From the NCBI GenBank assembly GCA_022495995.1, contig JAFEMH010002432.1:248001-312000 (forward strand): DNA of 64,000 bases, written 5' to 3'. Position numbers and translations under genes: made by a program. The DNA comes from Adenophora triphylla var. japonica (lineage: Eukaryota > Streptophyta > Magnoliopsida > Asterales > Campanulaceae). Below, one piece after another: positions 44,865 through 57,397 of the stretch; position 1 is the first letter of the stretch, and each line of letters starts with the position of its first letter. The notes under the pieces were generated by a model. The model was not told the origin of the DNA. It saw only the letters and a list, made by a program, of their open reading frames with translations, and did not search any database.

Positions 44865-46125
44865 AATAAACAAATGAAAGTATAATAAATAAATCAGTAC
44901 GGGTAAAATTCTTTAATTTTTATTTATAAATGTATAGTTTTTTTATTTTTTATGAATATAAATAAATATTTTGGACATTTTTTAGTATGGAAGTTTTTTT
45001 TAATTTTTATTTATAAATGTATAGTTTTTTTTATGAATATAAATAAATATTTTGGACATTTTTTAGTAAGGAAGTTTTTTTTCAAAAAGTTATATAAAAA
45101 AAGTTAGAAAAAAACTAAACAAATGAAAGTATAATAAAGAAATCAGGGACGGGTAAAATTCTTTAATTTTTACTTATAAATGTATATATTTTTTTTATAA
45201 ATATAAATAAATATTTTGGACATTTTTTAGTATTGAAGCTTTTTTTCAAAAAGTTTTATAAAAAATTTAGAAAAAAACTAAACAAATGAAAGTATAATAA
45301 AGAAATCAGGGACGGGTAAAATTCTTTAATTTTTATTTATAAATGTATAGTTTTTTTTTTTGTTTTTATGAATATAAATAAATATTTTGGAAATTTTTTA
45401 GTATTGAAGTTTTTTTTTTCAAAAAGTTATATAAAAAAAGTTAGAAAAAAACTAAACAAATGAAAGTATAATAAAGAAATCAGGGACGGGTAAAATTCTT
45501 TAATTTTATAAATGTATATTTTTTTTTATTTTTATGAATATAAATAAATATTTTGGACATTTTTTAGTATTGAAGTTTTTTTTTCAAAAAGTTATATAAA
45601 AAAAGTTAGAAAAAAACTAAACAAATGAAACTATAATAAAGAAATCAGGGACGGGTAAAATTCTTTAATTTTTATTTATTAATGTATATTTTTTTATTTT
45701 TTATGAATATAAATAAATGTTTTGGACATTTTTTAGTATTAAAGTTTTTTTCAAAAAGTTATATAAAAAAGTTAGAAAAAAACTAAACAAATGAAAATAT
45801 AATAAAGAAATCAGGGACGGGTAAAATTCGTTAATTTTTATTTATAAATGTATAGTTTTTTTTATTTTTTATGAATATAAATAAATATTTTGGACATTTT
45901 TTAGTATTGATTTTTTTTTTTCAAAAAGTTATATAAAAAAATTAGAAAAAAACTAAACAAATGAAAGTATAATAAAGAAATCAGGGACGGGTAAAATTCT
46001 TTATTTTTTATTCATAAATATATAGTTTTTTTTTTATTTTTTATAAATAAAAATAAATATTTTGGACTTTTTTTAGTATTGAAGTTTTTTCAAAAAGTTA
46101 TATAAAAAAAGTTAGAAAAAAAGTT
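44865..46125. repeat. Tandem repeat, unit about 165-175 bp
   Basis: ACGGGTAAAATTC recurs at 44899, 45149, 45312, 45486, 45651, 45817 and 45987; the first interval is longer because of a partial internal duplication. Each unit also has AAACAAATGAAAGTATAATAAAG and GAATATAAATAAATATTTTGG (quoted in parts). About seven copies, AT-rich, non-coding. Confidence 0.9.
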
Positions 46126-46134
46126 ATTTAAAAA

Positions 46135-46671
46135 AAAACAATTTCCGTCACTATATCCGTCGCTATTCCGTCGGTATTTTAAAAAGAGAAATAGTTTTTT
46201 ATTTTTTATTATTTAGCGACAAAATATATCCGTCGGTAATTTATTTTTGTAAATTCCGTCGCTAAATCCGTCGGTATTTTAAAAAGAAAAATATTTTATT
46301 ATATTTTATTATTTAGCGACAGAATATACCCGTCGGTAATTTATTTTTGTAAAATCCGTCGCTAAATCCGTCGCTAATTTTAAAAAGAAAAAATATTTAT
46401 TTATTTTTATTTATATAGCGACAGAAAAAATCCGTCGTTAAAAATTTTGTAACCCGTTGTTATTCCGTCGCTACAATGGGCGAAATTTTTTTGGCGCCAA
46501 TATTGCAACGGATTAGTGACACATTCATGTCTGTCGCTAAATCCGTCGGTAGCTGATTTTTTCGTTTTATTTTGCTTCCGTCGTTATTCCGTCGCTATTC
46601 CGTCGCTAATAGCGACATAATTTGGTCCGTCGCTAATTTTCGTCGCTATTTGACAGTTTTCTTGTAGTAGT
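46135..46671. mobile_element. CACTA right end with CCGTCGCTA subterminal repeats
   Basis: Many (A/T)CCGTCG(C/G)TA and TAGCGACA units, then the end CAGTTTTCTTGTAGTAG, close to the inverted CACTACAAGAAAACTG terminus of CACTA elements, with one changed base. I do not find the matching left end, so this is a half element, different from the family at 19903. Confidence 0.7.
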
Positions 46672-46919
46672 TTACCTTTTTTTATTACAATAGTTATCTA
46701 GATTCTAAACCATAAAAAAGAAACTATATTAACAATTAAATAAATTACATATAATTACCTTAAACGATTTCCGATTTAGTTTAATCAAAGTACTCACATG
46801 CGCCAACAAAAATATCCGTTGGCTTGTCGTATTGCTTTTTTCTTTCAGCTCTAATTCAACCATTCAACAAATTACAATCTTCAAAACTATATGATAAATT
46901 GTGACGATTATGCTTAATA

Positions 46920-48990
46920 TTACCACCAATGATTAAAGATTGCTCCACCAAAATTGTTGATACGGGACAAACAATTACTTTTCATGCAATTCTAGAAATG
47001 ATAGGAAAAGTGTGCGCTCTCCTTTACCAACAACTCAAAATATCAAATGAATTTTCTTGTTCAAATTCGGTGGTCAAATATTTATCAAAATCGTCATTAA
47101 CACCGCCATGAGATTGTTGTATTTCATAAAAACTTGCCACAAATGATGATGAGAAATGTTGAATTACCGAAAAAGAAGGCTCACTTGTTGTTGAATCATC
47201 ATATATTGATATGTATTCCTGATAAATTTAAAAAAAAAAAATGCTTGTCTAACACTAGCAACTTTTTTACCAACATTAGGCATATTGAGATCTTGCACCA
47301 AATAAAGTTTAACTTATAATATTCTAAAAATTGAATTAAAATCATACTTTTTAACTCTAGAATTTAATAACTTATCAACCAAAAAAATATCAGGAATGTT
47401 AAGCAAATATTTTCTCCACTTTTCTCGCATTTTGAAAATCGAATCTTTAAAAATAATATTATCTTTAAATTCGGAAAATATAATAGAAATTTCCACATAA
47501 TGATCAACAACTAAAGTAGAATTAGGCTAATACGTACCGAATAACGCTAAGGTTGCCGCCTCGAACATTTTCAATAAATTAATCATACTTGCACATTCTT
47601 CCCATTGTTTAATATATAATTTTGTATCATATTAGGTACCATAATTAATGAATCTCAAAAACATGCAAATTCGTTTCTCCAATCATAAGTTTCTTATAAA
47701 ACATGAAGTGTAAAATTTCATCTAGTTGAAACATTTATTGGGAATCTTTTTTTTTCTTTCCCATGGTTTGCACAATATTGCTTCAACAGCGTTGTAATTT
47801 TTGATATTTTATATCATAAACATCATATTTAATTGCATTAATACAAGCTTCCAAAGCACGCAAATCATCTAGCACAAATAAATTTAAAATATGACAAATG
47901 TATCTAATATAAAAAAATCTATCACCTATTGATAGTTTACAAAGTAAAATTAATTCGGGCAAATTAGCGGTATTAGAACTAGCATTATCAAAAGACATTG
48001 AAAAAACTTTATCAACTAGGTTATATTCATGCAAAATGTTAGCATATGAGCAATGTTATGTGCGGTATGTGTCTTATCAAATCATCTATATGAACGCAAC
48101 CTATTTTGAATTTTTCAAGAATAATCAATCCAATGACATGTTACTCTCATATAAAAATGCCTTAATTTTTTATCATTCCATATATCGAAACAAATAGAAA
48201 CTTTAGATAACAAATTAGCAAAAACATTAAATAAATCAAATTTATATTCTTCTACTATATTTTTAACATCTCGTGTGAGGGTTGTACAAGCTAATTTGCT
48301 AGCGACGGAATTAAAACAACATATAATTAAATGTTTATAGTCTTTGTTAACGGAAAAATTAAATGGAAGAAATTGATTAAAACAAATTTAGTTATTTCTA
48401 TTCTATGATTTAGATGATTATATGTAAATAAATTAGACAAATTTAGAGAAGACATACCAATATTTTCTGAAGATTGCGCGAATCCTTGCAATTGTGCTTG
48501 AGTGGTATGTATGCCATATTCCCCGGGGTGTATTTCTCTTGTATGCCTTTTCAAAGTACCGTATCCACCCCGCTAGAGTAATCGTACGTTTATTTTTTAT
48601 TCGTTGGACAAAAGTTGCATATTGTTTTGAAATTATTCCCATCGCGTCAATGAGGACTTTATTTTTGTAGAATTTCGTGAATACTTTGAATTCAATTTTC
48701 TTGGTTTTTGGAACGAAAGGGGGTTGTTTTTTGCTTTACGTCACTGTCCTTACATTATGGCTTACATAGTATTACCATCACTTTCTTCAGTAGTTGAAGT
48801 TGGATTATCAACATTTTGTAGTGTCACAAAATTTGGAAGCTCTTCCACTTCGTCATCATCTTCCCAATCTTCCCACTTATTTTCATTTTATCCCGAAAGT
48901 CCATATCATAAAATTGACCACCTTCATTTTCAATAAATCGTGGTGGTGGTGGTGGTGTTAGAGAAGAAGATTCCACTTTCTCTCTAACCT
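46920..48990 (-). pseudogene. hAT-superfamily transposase, decayed
   Basis: Reading 3' to 5' on the plus strand, pieces of a BED-finger hAT transposase occur in order. About 48720-48540: a BED-like start (VFTKFYKNKVLIDAMG). 48554-48330: TLKRHTREIHPGEYG and SNLFTYNHLNHRIEITKF. 48034-47783: FSMSFDNASSNTANLPEL and RYICHILNLFVLDDL, the catalytic-core region with the second Asp. 47496-47314: MREKWRKYLLNIPDIF, the DUF4413-like part. About 47110-46925: the C-terminal hATC dimerisation region (FDILSCW, TFPIISRIA, VCPVSTILVEQ). Frames change repeatedly and several stops occur, so it is inactive. Element ends were not found. Confidence 0.85.
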
Positions 48991-49329
48991 TTCTACCCTT
49001 CTTGGTTGTGATGTAAAATATGAAAATGTATGAAATGAAGATGAAATAAAAATGTTGGGTGGAAATATGGATATTGGATGAAAATATGAAAGTTGGATTA
49101 TGATTTGAACTTGAATATCAAAGAAATTAAAGAAATTCGTTAGAAAAAGTTAAAAGAGAATTAATGGAGTTTGTGTAAAAAAATGTGAGGAGAGGGGGAT
49201 GATATTTATAGTTGAGGAAATATGTTACGATTACAATTTTTTTTTGATAACTGAAATCTGGTTAAAAAAAAAAGGGGTCAAAACGGCTATTTTTGGTCAA
49301 CATGCCGTTATATAACGGGTATAACGGCT
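48991..49329. other. Non-coding, likely 5' flank of the hAT transposase
   Basis: AT-rich sequence between the transposase start and the GGTTT-type repeat region. Contains a TTATATAACGGG(T) and an AACGGCTATTT(TT/CC) pair. Confidence 0.35.
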
Positions 49330-49560
49330 ATTTCCTGACAAATCTGATGGAAATTCTAACGCTTCTGACGGTTTGATCTATGGTTTAACGGTTTCGATTT
49401 CGATTCGTTCGAAACCGCCGATTCACAATTTTTCAAAAGGAGAAACTGGAACCGGATCGACAAACCGCTGGTTAAGGTTTCAAACGATTCCGATCGATTC
49501 CGGTTCAACGGTTCTGGTTTCAATTTGGCTATCAATACGCGATACACCCAACTATTCGTT
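49330..49560. repeat. hAT-like subterminal repeat cluster
   Basis: AACGGTTT, AAACCG(C/T), GATTCGG-type words in both orientations, resembling the ends of the non-autonomous hAT elements elsewhere in the window. It may be the 5' end of the element whose transposase is at 46920-48990. Confidence 0.45.
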
Positions 49561-49849
49561 CCACAAAACTACAATAACAACCTACACAAAAATCTATGGC
49601 CGAAAGCTCGAAATTGTTGCATCCAACAATTTCATGCAACACTGTAATAAATAGTTAAATCGATATATTGAATCTTCGTATTTTATTCAAACTTCGGTTT
49701 AACCATTCTTTTATTTTTTTTAGTTGTTTTAATTATCGTACTTTAGACATATACTTATAATTTCAAAAAACTGAAAGTATGATGATTAAAATTTCTAAAA
49801 ATATGCATTAAATATCAATATTTTGGAAATATTGAGTGTGTATCTAAAG

Positions 49850-50064
49850 ATGAGCATGCATGGTTTATGTTGAAGAATCATCGCAAATGGGAGGAGCGAA
49901 TTAAGAATTACACCCCGACCAGCAGAAAAAAGAAGGCTGAGACATCTCGTCCAGTTTTCTTGGACAGTGATAACGAAAGTGGAGGCAGCGATAAGAGAGA
50001 AATTGGAGTTTCAGAAAAACAAATACTATATGAAGAAGATGTTATCCAAATCAAATTTGCTTGA
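49850..50064 (+). pseudogene. PIF/Harbinger ORF1-like fragment (NAM-associated/Myb-like C-terminal region)
   Basis: The frame reads DEHAWFMLKNHRKWEER, then NYTPTSRKKKAETSRPV and a Ser/Asp-rich stretch. The H-x-W-x-x-L-K-x-x-x-K-W pattern is typical of the DNA-binding accessory protein encoded beside PIF/Harbinger transposases. The N-terminal SANT/Myb part is missing. It lies about 500 bp upstream of the transposase on the same strand, the usual arrangement. It reads through to TGA near 50062. Confidence 0.6.
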
Positions 50065-50579
50065 AAAACTTCTTGATAAGGCAGTACTGAGATAAAAAGG
50101 AAGTTGATTGTTGAGTTGGAGGATTTTTAATCGATTTCAGTAATGTATGCTAAGTTTAAGTTTGCTTTGTTTAATTATTGTAGTATTGTATTTGAATTTC
50201 AAAAAACAAAAAAATGTATGTCAGAAAATCAATAATATCTATCGTTTATTATCTCTTTTGTTTTTTTCTTAGTGAATGGTCATATCAAAGATGACAATTT
50301 GAAACCAAACCATTAACTTTACGTAATGTGGCACTTCTCTTTTGTAGAACAAAAATAAATGTGCATCAGTAAAATTGAATGATCACATCAAACTTTATAT
50401 CACGGGTATTCAAAATCAGACAAGTTCAGGAATTCAATAAACGGGCTTTTGTAAAAGACAAGGTACATTTGTAGATAAGAAAGTAACGAACAATGTTGAA
50501 TTTTCAGACTTCTATAATGGCACGCAAGCTTTTTATTACAATTACATTTAACTCGTTGAAATCCCACTCATAATAAAAT
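50065..50579. other. Spacer between the two PIF/Harbinger genes
   Basis: AT-rich, non-coding. No promoter that I can point to. Confidence 0.4.
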
Positions 50580-51444
50580 ATGTCTTGCAATTATTCTGTT
50601 CCAAACAACAATTCTTCAACCGATTCTTCATCCGACTCTTCGGATGAAGACAATTCTCTAACTAACTATTATAATGAGGTTCAAGCTATGGCTAATTATG
50701 TCGGCCAGAATTTGATACCTGAACTTCTGCAACCTCTACCCACACCTCGTCCCCGTATTCAGATTGAACGCCATCGTGAAGAAGGTCATGCAATTCTTAT
50801 AAGTCAATACTTTGCTTCCAAACCAACGTACCCAGACAAAATATTTCGACGCAGGTTCCGAATGGATAGACATGTCTTTCTTCGTATGGTTGCGGAAGCT
50901 GAGCAACATGATGAATATTTCCAACAAAGGCCTGATGCAGCCGACATATTTGGTTTGTCAACCTTACAAAAATGCACTGCAGCAATGCTTATGCTAGCAT
51001 ATAGAATGACAGAATATGCCGTTGACGAGTACTTACGACTTAGTGGAAGTTCTGCACGACCTTCACTTGAAAAGTTTTGTGATGTGGTCATTAGCCGTTT
51101 CAGAAATCATTACTTGAGGAGACCCAATCGATCAGACATGGAGCGGTTACTTCATATGGGTTCAGAACGTGGATTTCCTGGCATGTTTGGGAAGCAACGA
51201 CTGCATGCACCGGCAATGGAAAAACTGTCCATCTGCTTGGAGAGGGCAATATCAAGGTCGTAGTGGAAAAGCGTCATTAGTTTTAGAAGTTGTTGCTTCA
51301 CATGATCTATGGATTTGACATTCTTTCTTCGGTATTCCAGGCTCACTCAATGACATCAACATCCTTCACCGCTCTCCAGTGTTTGATGATGTTTTAAATG
51401 GTGTGGCACCACAAGTTACCTTCCAAGTGAACAACAATCATGAG
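50580..51444 (+). pseudogene. PIF/Harbinger transposase (DDE nuclease), frameshifted and truncated
   Basis: ATG 50580 opens a Ser/Asp-rich N-terminus, then RRRFRMDRHVFLRMVAEA, FGLSTLQKCTAAMLMLAY, AVDEYLRLSGSSARPSL and RGFPGMFGKQ, in the order seen in ALP1-like/Harbinger nucleases. A frameshift near 51195 comes just before the first catalytic Asp; the other frame gives DCMHRQWKNCPSAWRGQY (the usual MHW is MHR). A TGA at about 51315 replaces a Trp. HSFFGIPGSLNDINIL carries the second catalytic Asp, and SPVFDDVLNG follows. Similarity ends at 51444, so the last catalytic residue is lost. The protein would have cut and inserted Harbinger elements at TTA/TAA targets. Confidence 0.88.
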
Positions 51445-53032
51445 CGTAATGTTTTAAATTATCGTAATTTAACGTTTATTTATGAGTGTTTAATTTTTTA
51501 AAATTGTGCAATTAAGTGAAATAATAAAAAAAAATTAATTTTATTTATTGTTAATGATGTTAATAAAAAATAATATTCATTAATGTATATTATTAAATTT
51601 ATAATATCAAATTTCTATTAAAAATATATCTGTGAATGAAAAATTAGTTTACCACTACAGAATATAAGCTGGCGTGAGCGAAATTTCATTCACATACCAA
51701 TTTCTTTCACGTAGTGAACGGTTTTTTCATTCACCACTGGATGCTCTAATATGATTTGAAATTGCTCCCATGAAAATTCTATTTCGGTACGATCGATGGA
51801 TGGATAGAGGATTCAGCCATGAGGACTATGCATTTTATTTTTTGGAGTGACTAGTTGATTGAGATTAAAATTCAACCAACTTACATTTCAAGCTCAATTT
51901 AATCTTCTCCGATGTTAACAAAAAACTTTTGAGTTCTATTTTGCGATTGATAACTACAATGATATTACACATCATTTTCATTCCGAGGGAACAAAATTAA
52001 GGTCCCGCTAACACGACCAATTAAATCAAAATCATGAAATCTGTGGGACACGAGGAGGAAGAAGACGTGGGTAAACATAGCTCTCGCTTCAAACTGGGGT
52101 ATTGTGTAGGACCGGAGGTCACGGTCTGCCATTCCATTATTTCGACCGGCTCTTGTGTGGGCCAAACCGGACATGATAGTATTAATTATTGATATGAAAT
52201 TTGCCTCATAAAACAAAATGACAATGACACTGTGTTTGCATATTGCTGTTTTGGAATTTTGAATGGCTCAAGGGACTCCTGCGATCGATCGACCTCAAAT
52301 TTGGCGTCTACCTTCGTTCGTTTCAGTTTAAGCTTTTTGGTTTTCTTTTATGTTTATCTAAATATACATATTTTATTTTACTTTATTTTATTTTATATTT
52401 AATTACTATTTAACACTATTATATATTTAATTATTAAAGATAATAAAGGTGAAAGAATTTCAATAAAAAAAATTGACTTATTAATTTCATATCTACCATT
52501 GAAGATGGTAATTTGATACCCTGGAAATAGTGATATATGTATCAAAATTTGATTTTGATATCTATAGCTTAACTTAATGCATTGGAGATGCCCTAAACGA
52601 CAAATATAAACTGTATTTTGAACAATTTTGTCATCAAAAAGTTCATAGATTTTTTTTTTAATAAAATGTTACTGACATAACCTAATTTTCGCTTACTTTA
52701 TGAAATGTTTTTTTTAAGAATTATGTTCTCAATTCACTACTATTGTTAACTCATTTTAATCTCAGTGATAATATCAAAAATTGAGAAATGTAACATTCAA
52801 TCTTTGTATTGCTGTAGCGCTTAAGCTGTTCCTTACAAAAGCATATTCGCTTTCATTATTTTGTTGCTTGCCTTTTGACTTTAACGTCTATGATCCCGTT
52901 AATTCCACAATATTTTTCTAGTTAACTCATTTTAATCTCAGTGATAAATCAATGTCTAATTTTTATTTAAAGGACATTTTGTTTTATAAATTTTAATGAT
53001 AAAAATTCATATTTATTGAACGGGATATTTCG
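51445..53032. other. AT-rich intergenic sequence, no gene supported
   Basis: At 51690-51750 GTGAGCGAAATTTCATTCAC and CACGTAGTGAACGG-type words with GAGCATCCA-like ends suggest a decayed Tourist/Harbinger-like terminus. An 83-codon minus-strand frame (51965-52216) has no family motif. The remainder is AT-rich. Confidence 0.35.
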
Positions 53033-53870
53033 TGATGGGCCGGGCCCAATATATATATATCTACGAGCTATGGGCTACCAAGCCCGCAAATGAATCAAGA
53101 TCAACGAGGCCCATCAAGGTTAGGAGACGTGGCTCGTAGATACGCTAGATGGCGGTCGTCGCCAATGAGCGACCAAGCCCATCTAACGACGAGCCTTCCC
53201 TTCACAAGCCAAAATCCTTTTCAACGTGGAATGATGGTCGTCGCCATTGAGCGATCTGACTCGCTCGTCCATTCGGTCGTCGAGTCTTGAGAAGGCGACG
53301 ACCCTCCTGGACATACAGCTCCAGGTCGTCCTTCATTTAGCTTCCTCAATAAGCTTGATTAATTAGCTATATTGGGGTAAAGTCAGACCTGACACCAAGA
53401 CAATCTGTGCGTGCAATCGTGGAAGCAGTAATAATGCCAAAAGGTGTGCAGGTTGACTTTCCTTTATAAGCCAAACCACTTATCTGTGTCAGACACAACA
53501 GTGTCATTACTTAGGCGAAGCAATCACGGCATGACACGTGTATGCCTAGGAAACCAAGATGATCCAACGGATGGCAGTAATCCAATCCAACGGTTCAGAT
53601 GGAAACCCTAATATCACCTCATCCACTATAAATATGAGAACAAAATCATGGACTAAGGTAATGCATTTCTGCATATTTACATACACACACACTCTCCATA
53701 TTATTATCATTATTTTTCAGTCCAAAAACTGATTCTCACACCGGAGGGGCTTGCCGGAAGACCCCCGGCGCAGTTTCACGGTTCTTTCTTGTGGTGTGCA
53801 GATCACGAAGTCAGCTCAATCATCTCACTGGACATCAATACCTGAGCCCAAACACATTCCTGCACCATCA
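53033..53870 (+). repeat. Putative 5' LTR
   Basis: Starts TGATGGGCCGGGCCC, ends CTGCACCATCA. A TATA box (CTATAAATATGAG, about 53623) and a U5 with TGATTCTCACACCGGAGGGG are present. The start is tentative because no second LTR exists to compare. TGGTTCCATTGTCGGGAA at 53873-53890 is the primer-binding site. Confidence 0.55.
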
Positions 53871-53944
53871 GATTGGTTCCATTGTCGGGAATCGTTTGTC
53901 AGTGATCTTCAACAACAGAAACTCAGCCGGAAAATACCTGGAAA

Positions 53945-55705
53945 ATGGTGTCAGATGGACACACAACAAGCAAATCCACCGGAGACGAAGGTGGGCTCCC
54001 TCCCCCTCAGCAAGGCCAACAAGAAAACCCTAGACCACCCTCTCCACCTAGGAACCCTAATTTAAGGGTTACCAGGTCACAAGGGGTGGTTGATGACACA
54101 TGCCTTCAAACGGCAAGAAGAAGAGAGAAGAGACCCGCTCAGGAGAGGCAGCGACGTCCTCCACTGGAAAGGAGACCAGAGGTAGCTGTTGTACGTCATG
54201 TGGGGGGCCCATCCAATCCACATCTCGACAGAGCCGCTTTCCTCGTCGAGAGAGCAAATGCCCTTCAAGAATTCCTGCAAATCCAGAATGAACTCATCCA
54301 AATGGCCGCGCCCCAAGCCCCACAGGCGTCCCACCATACCGTCTCGTCGGGGAGGAGAAGGAACCGAAGGAGAGAAGGTCATCGAGAGGACTTCCCCACT
54401 GGAGATGAACGGGTAGTGCCCCAGATTGATCTTAGAGACCATATTAATCAGCGTCGTAGTGAAGGAGCACCATCTCAGCACCGTCGAGATGAGGAGATAG
54501 AGCCTCGTAGAGTATTGGCAGTCGAAAATCCTGAAATGAATCAGAACCAAGTTGTACGGGGTCATCTAATGTATCCTTCATTGAGAAATGAACGAGCACC
54601 AAGCTATAGGGAAAGAACCCGTACTCCCCCTCGTCGTGAACGAGATATATCCAGATCTTACAGGCCAACTCCACCACCAAGCTACAAAGAGAGATCCATC
54701 TCCTGACGACCCGCTCCCACCGAGAGGTAACGGTCTGCTGCAGATTGCAGGGGCCTCGTCGAGATAGGATCCCCCCAGCCGGCCCAGCAGGAGAAGTCGA
54801 TATGAGAGAATTCTTAAGACTCAAGCGTCAGGTGGAGGAGTTGACGACCAAAAGAAACAAGGTGGATAGTGACGATTCGGAAGATGACGGTGGAACTATG
54901 AATCCGTTGGCACCGTGGATGCTAGAGACGGGACCTCCCGAACCAGGTTTTAAACTTTCTGATTTGAAACAATATGACGGCTCGACAAGCGCAATAGATC
55001 ACATGCAACATCTTGAAGCTCAGATGTATGTGGTGGCTAGAGCCTCAGGACACGACGACGTTATGTGTAAGGCCCTTACAAGCACGCTAACTGACGCTGC
55101 TTTACGATGGTTTAGAGGCCTTCCTAAGGGGAGCATTGAGTCGTGGAAACAGATGAGGAAAAAGTTCTTGGGAAGATTTGCAACAGCAGGAGATCGTCGT
55201 AAGACTGTCAACGACCTCAGCAACATTTCGCAGGGGGCCAATGAAAGCTCTATGAGTTACTTCAAAAGATTTAAAAAGTTGGTGGATCAGATTGATGAAG
55301 ATCTGACAGATAGGGAAATCATCAATTGTTTCAGGCATGGCATTGTTTCTTCCACTCTGGACTACGAGTTGCAAGTCCATCCAGCCAAATCCCGAAAGGA
55401 CCTCTACGCCAAAGCATATGATGTAGCCGAGGCAGAGGAGAGAAAATTACAAAGGGAAGGAAAGGCCGTCGACGATGGTGAGATGGCAAAGTCAAAAAAG
55501 GATAAGGCTGGAAGGAAAGGGAAAGGCAAGCAAGTGAAAGCTGAAAAGGTCCCAGAGTCGTACACTCCACTGACAGTATCAAGAGCTGAAATTTAAGCAA
55601 TGTAGATTTTGGCCCGGCGCCAAAGATGAACCCCAATGGAAAGGGGAAGAAAAATATGAATAAATATTGTGAGTACCATCGGGATAAGGGACATGACTAT
55701 TTGGT
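53945..55705 (+). pseudogene. gag: Retrotransposon gag, frameshifted
   Basis: Frame 1 (53945-54706) is a basic, Arg/Pro-rich N-terminus with AAFLVERANALQEFLQIQ. It stops, and frame 2 (from about 54745) carries the gag capsid domain: LSDLKQYDGSTSAIDH, ALRWFRGLPKGSIESW, KKFLGRFATAG and NDLSNISQGANESSMSYF, then KDLYAKAYDVAEAEERK and a Lys-rich tail. A further frameshift near 55597 leads into NKYCEYHRDKGHD, the start of the Tat-type C-H-H-C motif, where the element breaks off. It may have been a donor of particles for non-autonomous copies before decay. Confidence 0.85.
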
Positions 55706-55979
55706 GAATATCCTTCTTTATCTCTAACAGGATAAAGTCTTATAGAAAATAGATATTTATTTTAGAATAATTTATTTTTGAAAAAGATAGTTATTATGGA
55801 AGGACATCTAAGAAAAGGAGAATAAGGAGGAGACAAGAAATTGGTGGACGGATTCGTTTGAAATACTTTAGAAAATTTTACCAGAAAATGAAAGATAAAA
55901 TAATGAAAAATATTGTTTTATAAAATAACAAAATTATTCTTAGCAATAAATAAAAATCATTACACTTAAAAAAGAAGTA
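55706..55979. other. Unrelated AT-rich sequence after the gag breakpoint
   Basis: Abrupt change from gag coding sequence. No coding content. Confidence 0.4.
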
Positions 55980-56154
55980 CTCCCTCCGTCCCTAAAAGAT
56001 TGTCCTGTTGTACATTTTGCAATTATTAAGGAAGAGCTTCACCTTTTTGTACCTTAGTAGATTTGCATTAACATTCATGCCTAAGTTTAGAAATGGGACA
56101 TACTTTTTAGGACAAGTCAAAATGGCAAATGGGACACAAATGAGACGGAGGGAG
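55980..56154. mobile_element. Short Stowaway MITE
   Basis: CTCCCTCCGTCCCTAAAAG start, GAGACGGAGGGAG end, TA both sides, 175 bp. Confidence 0.85.
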
Positions 56155-56199
56155 TATTGTATATGCATGCCTTGTGAAGTTTGACTGATATCATAGTAA

Positions 56200-56975
56200 A
56201 CAAAACTGAAGTGGTCATGGGATAAAGATTGGGCTTGAACAGTACAATGGGTATAATGGGCTTAGTGGCCAAATTATTTAGAATGGGTCATGCATGCTAC
56301 TAAGGGTAAGTAACAGTGAGTTAATTGATAAGTCGTATTTTCCTTTAAAATGGTAAGGTTTGCGGGATGCGACAAGAGCGGGGGAGCAAGGGTAGGCGAC
56401 ATGCGGGAAGTGTCCACGTTGAGAAATGATCTAATGATTTTAGCCTTCTGGCGACAAGTTTAGGTATTAGATTAAGTGACTATATTTGCTTTTTTCCTTG
56501 GGAAGGATTGTCGCCGGGCGACAACTGTGACTAGTAGATAATGAGAGATTGTGATGTTGCCACGTGGACATCCCCCATGATGGTCAACATTGTAACATGA
56601 TGGGGTGGGCAGTACTTTCATACCAAATTTGAGAGTAGTTGACCCAGAAGGCCTGGGGGATTGACACGTGGCATTCAGGGGCATGGCCTACTTTTTGACA
56701 TAGTATAAGAATGTGAATGCTGAATTATTATGTAAGTTCCACTCTCTCTCTAAGCCCTCTCTCTCTACTTTTCTCCATTAAAATTCTCTTCATTTCCATA
56801 ACAAAGACTGATTCTCACGCCGGAGGGGTTTTACCGGAGCCACCCCCGGTTTAGTTCACTTTGTCTACTTGTGTGTAGGGATCAAGTTCAACCATCCCAA
56901 GGAGTTCAGCCGGAGTATCCTCCTTTGTAGCTGTGGGTCCAGCTCCTGTGCAACACTTTTTCCTGTGTTGCATCA
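56200..56975 (+). repeat. 5' LTR (left limit uncertain)
   Basis: Ends GTGTTGCATCA at 56975, like the LTR at 53870 (ACCATCA). U5 has TGATTCTCACGCCGGAGGGG, matching the first element. A TATA-like AGTATAAGAATG lies at about 56702. TGGTTTCGTTGTCGGGA (56978-56994) is the primer-binding site. Confidence 0.6.
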
Positions 56976-57397
56976 GCTGGTTTCGTTGTCGGGACCTGAA
57001 TGTGCTTCGTGGGGTGGTTTGGTGGAGTTTGGAGGTTGATGGTGGTTGCCGGTGGTGGGTGTGAAGGTGGCAAACAGTGACCGTTTTCTGGTGGAGCCCA
57101 GAAGATCTCTGTTGTCAGCTTTGCTGAAAAAGTAAATGCTACTGGCGTGAAGATCAAGAGGGATTCCCAGGTTGTACCTGTCAGAGGTCGGTTTATGGAC
57201 TGTTGTTGACTTTATTTTATGGTGTCATAAAGTTGTCCTTGGCTGTAAATGCTGGTGGCCAATTAATGTATAGTGTAAAGGTGTTTGATGGTCAGAAAAG
57301 TGACTTGTAAAGTTGTCAGAATTGTTGATTTATTGTGAAAAGGTGTTGGTTAGCTTAAAGTGTTTGTCAAAAGTATCCATTCGTTTGTTAGTAAGTT

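Larger units (their letters stand above)
53033..55705 (+). mobile_element. Truncated Tat-like LTR retrotransposon (5' LTR and gag only)
   Basis: A putative LTR (53033-53870), a primer-binding site and gag are present. Similarity stops at about 55705, within the gag C-terminal CxxH motif, with no pol and no 3' LTR. The gag and the LTR end resemble the element that follows at about 56200-64000, so both belong to related families. Confidence 0.75.

Noticed and set aside
51965..52216. 83-codon minus-strand frame as a gene
   Set aside because: No recognisable motif, no splice or promoter context, and length within chance for this composition.
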